A DNA stretch of 64,000 nucleotides from Paragordius varius (Eukaryota > Nematomorpha), in contig OZ176057.1 in NCBI GenBank assembly GCA_964247055.1, positions 5,642,001-5,706,000 of the forward strand. The letters are read 5' to 3'. The notes beneath the pieces are model-generated. The model made no database searches, was not told the DNA's origin, and worked only from the letters and a program-made list of their open reading frames with translations. This document shows, in pieces, positions 56,901 through 64,000 of the stretch (position 1 is its first letter; the number at the start of each line of letters is the position of its first letter). Made by a program: the position numbers and the translations under genes.

Positions 56901-59900
56901 TAAAACAATTTGAAAACTTGAAAAGCCTTGAAAATCAAAACTTAGTTGAATAAATATATATATATATATAATTGTATGAAAAGATATATTTATTGTTGTT
57001 TTAAAAAATTTTATAATTTATACAAATTTTTTGTTGAATTTTTTATAAAAAAATTATAATTTACATATTTTTTATAAAAAATAATTTATTTAATTCAAAA
57101 ATTATTTTTAAACATTTAAAACATTTCGAAAAACCTGAAAAGCTTTGAAAATCAAAACTTAATCAAAATTTTATATTATCGTTTATTTTTTTTTATTTTG
57201 TATATATTTTTAAAAAAACTTATAATTTATATAAATTTTTTAATATTTTTTTAAAAAAATAATTTATTTAAAAATCATATTTTATTTTTTTAATAGCATT
57301 TAAAACAATTCGAAACCCTGGAAACCCTTGAAAATCAAAATTTAGTTGACAATTTGCGACCTTATATAAATTGTTATAAAAAAAATATTTATCGTTTTTT
57401 TATATTTTTTTATAAATATTTTCAAAAAAATATTTTATTAAATGTATTTATTTAAAAATATATTTAAAAATATATTATCATTTTTTATTTTTTTAATAGC
57501 ATTTAAAACAATTCGAAACCCTGGAAACTCTTGAAAATCAAAACTTAGTTGACAATTTGCGACCTTATATAAATCAGATTGAGGAATTACAAAATCAAAT
57601 TAAACGAGAAAAAATTAAAAATGAACAAAATTTACAACAATTTACAACTGAAAAAAGTTTTTTTTTTTAATTTTTAATAAATAATTTTTATTTTTTATAA
57701 AAATATTAGTTTTTAATAAAAAATTATTTTATATATAAATATATATATATATCTATTTTTATACTTGATTTTTAATTTTTACTAATTTTTAATAAAATAT
57801 TAATGAGAAAAATTAAATTTTTTAGATATATATATATATATATATATATACTTTTATCAAAATATAACCATTTTATTTAAATTTTTAATTTAATTTTGAT
57901 TAAATTTATATTTATTAATTTTAATTTTTTTTAATTTTTAAAGAAAAATATTAATTTTTTAGAATATATGAATATAATTTTTCTTATAACTTTTTAAAAA
58001 TTTATGAAGACATATCCAAAATCTATATATTTTTTTAATATATATATATGTATAATTTAAAACATTGAATAATTAATAATAATATAACCTTTACCTAATT
58101 TTTTTTCTTTTAAAGGACCTAAATTCCATTCTTTTCTATAAATGTTTAATTTAAAATTTTTTTAAATTTTAATTGTGAATTAAAAAAAATATAGCTTTGA
58201 AACAAAAAAAGTGGTTTTTGAATGAAAAAATTATTTTTAAGTAAATAAATATATATTAAATAAAATTAGAGGTTAATAAATAATAAAATAAATAATTACA
58301 TGCAAAAATTATGGTTAAATCCAAACTAAAAAATTTTAAGGATCAACTTGAAATGTTCAAGAACAAACTTGAATTGTTTAAGGACCAACTTGAAATGTCC
58401 AAAAATTAACTTGAAATGTTCAAAGACTGACTTTAAGTGTTCAAGGACCAACTTAAAGTGTTGAAGGACCAACTTGAAGTGTCCAAGGACCAACTTGAAG
58501 TGTTCAAGGACATTCTTAAAGTATGATCATCTTGAAATATTTAGGAACCAACTTGAAGTGTTTAAGGACCAACTTAACCCGTTCAAGGACCTACTTGATG
58601 TAAGAAGTGTTCAAGAACAAACTTGAACTGTTCAACTACCAACTTGAAATGTTCAAAGACTGACTTGAAATGTAAGGACTAACTTGAAGTATTCAAGGAC
58701 TAACTTGAAGCGCTCAAGAAACAACTTGAATTGTTAAGGATTAACATGAAATATTTAAGGACAAACTTGAAATGTCCAAGTACCAAATTAAAATGTTCAA
58801 GGACTAATTAAAAAACTTGAAATCTTCAAGGACTAACTTGAAGTGTTCAAGGACAAACTTTATATGTTCAAGGACTGACTTGAAGTGTTTAAGGACAAAC
58901 TTGAAGTGTTCAAGGACTGACTTGAAGTGTTCAAGGACCAACTTGAAATGTTCAAGGACCAACTTTGAGTGTTTATGGTTTAACTTGAAATGTTCAAGGA
59001 CCAACTTGAAATGTTCAAGGACAAACTTTATATGTTTAAGGACTGACTTGAAGTGTTCTAGGACCAACTTGAAATGTTCAAGGACAAACTTATATGTTCA
59101 AGGACTGACTTGAAGTGTTTAAGGACATTCTTAAAGTGCTCAAGGATTGAAGTGCAAATAGTATATTTAATTAAAAAATTTTAATTTTTTATAAATTTAA
59201 ATAAATTTATAATTTTTTTCCTATTTTTTTTAGAAGCGTTTGAAACTAAATTACAAGAGATGTCGCATTTAAATGCCATTCAGCAATCCAATCAAACTGA
59301 ACTCCAGCAAAAGCTTCAAGAACTAAACTTGAAATATTCTGCACTGGAAACTAAATTACAGGAATACGTGGAAAAGTGCAAATTTCTAGAACATTCTAAA
59401 TCACAATTACAAATGAAATATGAAAGGTGCTTGAGTTTTTTTAATTTTTTTTATAAACAATTAAATTTGATTAATTTAAATATAATATAAATGATTAATT
59501 AAATTTATATAAAAAAAAATTTTCAAATAATTTTAAATTTTTTTAAGTTTTTTTTAAAAAAATTTAAGTTTTAGATTTAGTTTAATATTTTTTTGTAAAA
59601 ATAATTATAATCAATTAAATTACAATTTTTTTTAAATATTTTTTAATTTAAAAAATTTATATAATTTAAATATATGTATAGTATTGTTTAATATAATAAA
59701 ATTTTATTGAAATAAGTTAAAAAGTTAAAAAATTTATATTCTTCAAAAATTAAAAAAAATTAATTTTTTTTAGTTTTTTTTTTGAATTTTTTTATAAATT
59801 ATATTAATATTAAAAACATAATATATAAATATATATGTAATTATTTAATAATTAATAAAGTACATAATCTTTAAAAGTAAAAAAATAATTTTTTTTAAAG

Positions 59901-62524
59901 ATTTTTATAGATTTTCTTTTTTTTAAAAATTTGTTATATAATTTAATTATATATTACTGGTTAATAATTACTTAAATTTAAATTCTTAAAAAGTTTAAAT
60001 TTTTTTTATTATTTGGTTTTTTTATTTTTTTGATAAATAATATAAAAAAAACTAAAATATGTAATTTAAAAAATATATGTAATATAGTTGATTAAATTTT
60101 GATAATTTGAAAAGTTAAAAAAATTTTATTCTTTTAAGTTAAATTTAAATTTTTTTTGGTTTTTTAAAATTTTTTAGTTTTTTTTTAATTTAAAATTTTT
60201 TTATTTAAATATATGTAATTACTGTTTTATACTTTATTAAATTTTAATGAAATTATTTAATTTAAAAAATTTATATTCTTTAAAAAATTAATTTTTTATT
60301 ATTTTTTATAAATAATAATATATATTAAATTTTAATATATAAAATATTAATTTTTTTATAAAATTTTTATGTAAAAAATGTCACATTGTTTGACTTTTCA
60401 AAAAAAATAATTTTAAATTTTTTAATTAATTTACATTTTATTTAAAAATTATTTTTTTAAAATTATTATTTTTTTATTTATACTTTAAAATTTTTTAAAA
60501 AAGTGATTATCTTATTTTTTTAACAAAAATAATTATTTATTTAATATTAAATTTTAATTTTTTTATTAATTAATTTTATTCAATTTTTTATAAATAAAAA
60601 AATTATTATTTTTTTTATTTTAATTTTTTTATTTTTTTCTTTTTAAATTGTTTTTATTATAAAAAAATTAATATTTTTTTTAATTTATATTTTTTTTTAC
60701 TTATTTCTAAAAAATTTTCAAAATTTTTATATTTTTTTTATTATTTTACAAAATTTTTATATTTTTATTTTATTTTAAATTTTAATTTTTTTATTTTTTA
60801 TAAATTTTTTATTTTTTTTTATTTTAGTGAAATAAATTCCTACAAAGCATTAGAGACCAGACTTTGTACAGAAATTGAAGCCTTTAAAACAAAGCTTATA
60901 ATTCTATCAGCTGAGAACGATAAAAACAGCTGTTCTAATGTCGATAAAAACAGCTGTTTAAAAGTCGATAAAAACAGCTGTTCAAAAATCGATAAAAACA
61001 GCTGTTTAAATTTGTCACCAAGCGTGTCGCAATCGAATTCTAACTTTTTAACAAATTCCTTGGAATATTCTAGAATTTCAGATGATTTTAATTCAAATTT
61101 AAATTCAAATTTAAATTTAAAAGCTTTTCAAAATAACGGACAAAAACTGCAATTTAGTCAACAAGATTTCATGTTTAAAAATGGTAAGTAATTATATTTT
61201 ATAATAATTTGGAGTTAAATATAATTAATATTTTTATTATTGAATCAAAAAAAATAATTTATTGATTAAATCAATATTTTTAATTTGAATATTTTTTTAT
61301 TCAGATATTTTTTAAATAAAAAAATATTTGGAAATTATTAATTGAATTTTAATTTTAAAATATTTTTGAATTTTATTTATTTTTTATAATTTCAAATCAA
61401 TAAAAATTATTAGAATTTAAATTAGAAATATTTATTTAAAAATTAATATTTTCAATTTTTTTATACCTAATTTTAAATATTCATTTATTATATTATAATA
61501 ATATTTAATATTCCAAATCTATATTTTATATTTTTTGATTAAATCTAAATATTTTTTATTAAATTCAAATATTTTATTAATTAAATGTATATTTATAAAT
61601 TTAAAATATTTTATTAATTTTTATTTATTGATTTTAGATATTGATGAGAATAATATTAAAAGAAGTTCCAGTAGTGTTACACTTTCACAATATGATGTAA
61701 AATTAATTATTTTTGTATTATTTATTTAATTTTTTTATATTTAAATAAATTTAAAAATCTATTTTGATTTTTTTGAATATATAAAAATTATTTAAAATTT
61801 TTTAAATATATCGAAATTTTTACAAATTATGAACGGACATAAGATAATATTAAAATTTAAAATATTTTTATTTATAGATATTTATTTTAGAAGAAAAAAA
61901 TAAAAATAAGATGAATAAAAAATTTAAGTATTAAAATTTAATTTTTTTTATTTTATATGAATTAGTTTATAAAAAAATTTAATTTGTCTTAAAATAATTT
62001 AAATTAATTGAAAATATTTTTCAATTTTTATGAGATATTCTTTATTTTATCATTAAACTATATAAAAAAAATTTTTAGAATTCAATTCAACTATTTAACA
62101 CTTTAAAATAATTATATTTTATAATTTATTCAAAAAAAACTTTTTTTTCCAATTTTATAAAATTTAATAAATTAAATATTATATAAATATTTAATTTTTT
62201 ATTAATTTTATATATTTATATATATATATATATATATATAAAATTTTGGAATGTAATTCAACTATCTAAAACTTTAAAATAATTATATTTAATAATTTAT
62301 TGAAAAACTTTAATTTTTAAAATTTATTAAATATTTAAATTTTTTTTATTTAAATATTTATATATAAAATTTAATTTTTTTTAAATTTAAATTTTTGATT
62401 TTTTAAATTCAATTCAGAAACTTTAAAATAATTATATTTTATAATTTGAAAAGCACTTAAATATTTTAAAATTATTAAATATAATAAAAAATTTTTAATT
62501 TATTAATATTTTAATATTTTTAAA

Positions 62525-62556
<32 letters not shown>

Positions 62557-63732
62557 CTTTAGATATTAATTTTTAATTATTATAATTTAATATTTTTATA
62601 ATTTAATATTTAAATTTTTGATAAATTTATTAGATATTTTTAAATTTAAATATTTTATTTTTATAATTTTTCAGACTTCAACAAATTATGAAGGGACATC
62701 AGATGTTTTAAGTGATAATTATAATACTAGCCTTACAGAAGAAAATAATAGTAGTTTATTTGATATTCAACAATTTCAACATGTTTTACGACGAAAAAAT
62801 GGCCGAATCCAAAGAATGAATGTATGAAAATTTTGTTAAAAATATAAATTGTTTTAAAATTTAGAAATATATAAAATTTGTTTTAAAAATATACATTATT
62901 TATAAATATATAATATTAAAAAATATTTTATTACGAAAAAATTAAAAATTATTTAAAAAAAATAATGAAAAAATAAGATTTTTAAAAATTATTTAAAAAA
63001 TTTATATTAGATTTCAAAAAATTGAAAAAAATATCATTAAACTGTAAGATATTTCATATTTTGTAATAGCAAAAAATATATGGCTTAAAGAGATTTTATT
63101 AAGTTAAATTTTAAATTTTAGCATTGTAAATATATTTATACATATAAAATTTTATTTTAGTAAAAAAAGGTTTTTTTAAAATTATTGAAAAATTATTTAA
63201 TTTTGTATTTTAAAATTTATAATATATTATAAGGGTGAATAAAAATAATGTAGTAAGAGTAGTAAAAATAATGGAATTATATAAGGACTGACAAAACCGT
63301 AAAAAACTATAAAGACTTTTTTTTGCCTTAAAAGACCATTAACCCCCCTTGATATTTTTTTAAATCTTAAAATTAATTTTTAAATATAATTACTCTTTAT
63401 TTAACATTGGCAAATAATATAATTTCCATAATTTTTACTCTTTTTTTATATAATAAATATATATTGTATCTTTAATTAATATAAAAAGTATAATTTTCAT
63501 TTTTACTTTTTTATAATTATTTATTTTTTATATTAATAAATATATTTATAAATAATTTTTTTGCTTTTGAATATAAAATGATTAAATTAAATTTTAGCAT
63601 CAAATAGAAACTTTACAAAAGCAATTAAGTATTGTATCGAATGAGTTAGTCTTAAACAATGATGTACGCGCCATAAATACCGAATTAATGAACAAAATTG
63701 AAAATATCACACAAGAATTAAATCAACTCAAA
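43894..63732 (+). CDS. TMF1: TMF1 golgin (TATA element modulatory factor), 5' part
   Basis: Golgi coiled-coil tether, known to bind Rab6 and capture vesicles. Exons: 43894-44186, 44218-44518, 45863-45995, 46357-46501, 47417-47507, 47966-48086, 49088-49184, 49753-49838, 51481-51607, 54215-54266, 55170-55274, 55822-55914, 57500-57656, 59234-59426, 60828-61183, 61638-61696, 62675-62821 and 63598-63732. All phases join without stops: 897 residues, continuing past the window. Family marks: N-terminal SFANLANAAFKKAQEKIDQML, then GEKLSKQELKSAGILKKVRA in the long coiled coil, NLRPYINQIEEL, and QIETLQKQLSIVSNELVL near the C-terminal Rab6-binding region, which lies mostly outside. Intron 1 is only 31 nt. 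Exon 15 has four 24-nt coding repeats (DKNSC). Several introns hold exon-edge copies; donors are weak (GTTTTT in four). Exon 6 acceptor (A-rich AAAAAG) is the least certain junction. Confidence 0.94.
44533..44816. mobile_element. Satellite-armed MITE in TMF1 intron 2
   Basis: Starts TTTACAGTTCAAATTTACCC just 13 bp past the exon 2 donor and ends TTTGAATTGTAATTATA, where it merges with the next MITE. The open frame that runs past exon 2 into this element is not coding. Confidence 0.6.
44812..45325. mobile_element. Tc1/mariner-like MITE with nested palindrome
   Basis: Left arm 'TAATTATACAGGCAAAATGT' and right arm 'AAGTTTTGTCCGCATG' enclose about 300 bp of family sequence plus the 200-bp palindromic MITE at 45005-45209. 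Confidence 0.5.
45005..45209. mobile_element. 200-bp palindromic MITE, second copy
   Basis: TTAATTTATCAAAAATTTAT at the left, AAAACAAGAACTCTATGG and CCATAGAGCTCTTGTTTTTT facing each other. Copy of 41867-42067, here with a C-run (ACCCCCCCATTTAACG) in the right arm. Confidence 0.65.
45525..45832. mobile_element. Satellite-armed MITE in TMF1 intron 2
   Basis: ATACCATTTACAGTTCAAAT at the left, joined to a (TA)n tract; family spacer; right arm units to CGAATTGTAGATCATAT. It ends about 30 bp before the exon 3 acceptor. Confidence 0.7.
46120..46356 (+). repeat. Copy of TMF1 exon 4 5' edge
   Basis: TATTATTTTCTAG|AACTATCCGCCG at 46186-46210 duplicates the real TATTATTTTCTAG|AACTATCCACCG at 46344-46368. 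The unit is about 157 bp, with AAGATTTTATTTTTAAA filler in both. The copy would lead to a stop after a few codons. Confidence 0.8.
46626..47122. mobile_element. Satellite-armed MITE with higher-order duplication
   Basis: Left arm CAAATTCACCCTTGAACAAT; right arm of about 14 units ending GAATTGTAAATGGTATAT. Inside the right arm a block of about 84 bp (four units, marked by TTCAAGTGTTAATTTTAATT) is repeated exactly once. Lies in TMF1 intron 4. Confidence 0.7.
47585..47725 (+). repeat. Short tandem repeat, TMF1 intron 5
   Basis: Three units of about 45-50 bp (TTTTTAGAAAACGCTT(T/G)AAA then TTTAATTTGAAAAATTA). The TTTTTAG|AAAA core looks like an acceptor and weakly resembles the start of exon 6 (TAGAAAAATTGCTTAAAG). 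The 71-codon frame over it is a repeat artefact. Confidence 0.5.
48087..49087. other. TMF1 intron 6, no feature
   Basis: About 1 kb of A/T runs between exons 6 and 7. No transposon terminus or exon-edge copy recognised. Confidence 0.4.
50147..51480 (+). repeat. Array of copies of TMF1 exon 9 5' edge
   Basis: The real edge is TTTTTTTAG|AATTAATGCAACAAATGACA. Copies with the AG and coding start lie at about 50149, 50371, 50681, 51033 and 51188. The copy at 50681 keeps about 45 nt of exon (through GATAATCTGGTTTAACAG); the others keep about 20 nt. (TA)n tracts, the longest at about 50905-50960, lie between units. Confidence 0.85.
51608..53700 (+). repeat. Array of copies of TMF1 exon 9 3' edge
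   Basis: The real edge ends CAGAATGGCATTGAAAATGC then TTATAA|GTTTTT. Ten copies follow downstream, ending at about 51804, 51996, 52186, 52405, 52600, 52775, 52998, 53221, 53477 and 53698. The first three keep about 65 nt of coding sequence (from AAATTCTGAATGCCAAATTA); two consecutive units (51929 and 52119) are identical over 65 nt. Period is about 175-255 bp. Distant copies are more decayed. Confidence 0.92.
54346..54473. mobile_element. Palindromic MITE relative in TMF1 intron 10
   Basis: ACAGTAGTGTATGGAATAAA at the left and 'TATTTACCATACGCTAGTGT' at the right, resembling the ends of the CAGTGTATGG family. Confidence 0.5.
54480..55169. other. TMF1 intron 10, 3' part, no feature
   Basis: AT-rich filler. 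A loosely repeated motif (TTTAACCTT(T/A)AAA.TCTTTTT near 54820 and 55020) suggests an old duplication of about 200 bp. Confidence 0.35.
56146..56195 (+). repeat. Copy of TMF1 exon 12 3' edge
   Basis: ACCAGGAATTAATTCAACTT then AAACAG|GTAAAAAATTTTAT repeats the real exon end at 55889-55914 and the first 25 nt of the intron, about 240 bp downstream. Confidence 0.85.
56318..57499 (+). repeat. Array of copies of TMF1 exon 13 5' edge
   Basis: The real edge is TTTTTTAATAG|CATTTAAAACAATTCGAAAC. Copies start at about 56323, 56481, 56721, 56900, 57111 and 57299. The nearest keeps about 75 nt of exon with two or three changes (through GACAATTTGCGACCTTATAT); others keep 30-55 nt. Period about 160-240 bp. 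Four retain an AG immediately before CATTTAA; others have AAG or AAC. Confidence 0.9.
58330..59160 (+). repeat. 21-bp satellite, about 39 units, TMF1 intron 13
   Basis: Head-to-tail 21-bp units with core CTTGAAATGTTCAAGGACC; each unit contains the small palindrome CTTGAA-N3-TTCAAG. The array ends GAAGTGCAAATAGTATAT, resembling the terminus of the satellite-armed MITEs, so it may be a one-armed expanded derivative. Frames open on both strands are artefacts. Confidence 0.85.
59427..60827. other. TMF1 intron 14, no feature
   Basis: 1.4 kb of A/T homopolymer runs and short AT motifs. 'TTATTTAATTATAT' and 'GTTAAAAAATTTATATTCTT' recur loosely at 59700-60300, suggesting old internal duplication. 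No exon edge recognised. Confidence 0.4.
61815..61855 (+). repeat. Degenerate copy of TMF1 exon 17 5' edge
   Basis: 'TTTTTACAAATTATGAACGG' then ACATAAGATAAT matches the real exon start 'TCAACAAATTATGAAGGGAC' then ATCAGATG, about 860 bp upstream of it. The bases that would form the acceptor are lost. Confidence 0.6.
62070..62430. repeat. Three-unit tandem repeat, TMF1 intron 16
   Basis: Units of about 165 bp marked by (A/G)GAATT(C/G)(A/T)ATTCAACTAT, AAAACTTTAAAATAATTATA and TTTATAATTTATT. Sits between the exon 17 edge copy and exon 17. Confidence 0.5.
63262..63515. mobile_element. Degenerate Tc1/mariner-like MITE in TMF1 intron 17
   Basis: 'TAGTAAAAATAATGGAATTA' with GGACTGACAAAACCGTAAAA at the left and 'AAGTATAATTTTCATTTTTAC' near the right. 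Arms diverged. Confidence 0.45.
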
Positions 63733-64000
63733 GTAATAATATATTTTTTAATTATATTTTTCTGGTTTTTTTATAATTTTTTTAAAAAAAATATCTTTTT
63801 TTTAAATATTTGGATAGTTTTTTTACTAAAGTTTTGTCCCCTTTTAAGTAATTTTGAATATATATATATATATATTAAATCAACTCAAAGTAATAATATA
63901 TTTTTTTAATTATATTTTTCTGTTTTTTTTATAATTTTTTAAAAAATATTCATTTGAATAGTTTTAGGTTTAATAAAGTTTTGGCCCCTTTAAAGTAATT
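63717..64000 (+). repeat. Near-identical copy of TMF1 exon 18 3' edge
   Basis: 'ATTAAATCAACTCAAA|GTAAT' and the following 70 nt of intron (63717 on) recur at about 63876, a 159-bp unit with very few changes; the following 'AAAGTTTTG(T/G)CCCCTTT' also recurs at 63830 and 63978. The array runs off the window. Confidence 0.9.

Noticed and set aside
58804-59113. 87- and 98-codon repeat frames (EHFKLVL and CSRTNLK types)
   Set aside because: Same cause: 21-bp satellite inside TMF1 intron 13, open on both strands.

Overview
The window is nuclear DNA of an animal with an extremely AT-rich genome. Genes are split by spliceosomal introns, a nuclear tRNA-Ile(UAU) carries its own intron, and non-autonomous DNA transposons are dense. 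The three genes that can be named (a CDC34/UBE2R ubiquitin-conjugating enzyme, the Fe-S scaffold NUBP1 and the golgin TMF1) look animal-type; the E2 has arthropod-like residues, but the species cannot be named from this window.

Layout. 1-5 kb: transposon debris and one decayed exon. 5-10 kb: a 2.4-kb unit present twice in tandem, each copy holding a three-exon gene of unknown function on the minus strand. 10-14.6 kb: nested DNA transposons. 14.9-23.2 kb: CDC34/UBE2R, minus strand, six exons, complete. 24.2-25.7 kb: a doubtful 69-codon ORF and the 3' exons of an unidentified basic protein, minus strand. 27.8-38.2 kb: NUBP1, minus strand, nine exons, complete. 38.2-39.1 kb: an intronless Ser-rich 288-residue protein, divergent from NUBP1 with only 57 bp between the start codons. 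39-43.6 kb: transposons. 43.7 kb: tRNA-Ile(UAU). 43.9 kb to the right edge: TMF1, plus strand, 18 exons seen (897 residues), running out of the window.

All exon phases of the three named genes were joined by hand and stay open, so they look functional. The genes have no obvious shared pathway: E2 ubiquitin transfer, cytosolic Fe-S assembly and Golgi tethering are separate housekeeping tasks.

The most unusual feature is what fills the long introns. Beside many exons, the exon edge (about 10-75 nt of coding sequence plus its splice donor or acceptor and adjoining intron) has been copied in tandem into the intron, up to 13 times, with units of roughly 130-240 bp. Donor-edge copies always lie downstream of the exon and acceptor-edge copies upstream. 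This is seen in UBE2R, NUBP1 and TMF1. I do not know of a described system matching this. It could be a mutational process with breakpoints enriched at exon edges, or have consequences for splicing. A second theme is a transposon family whose terminal inverted repeats are themselves 21-bp minisatellites that expand.
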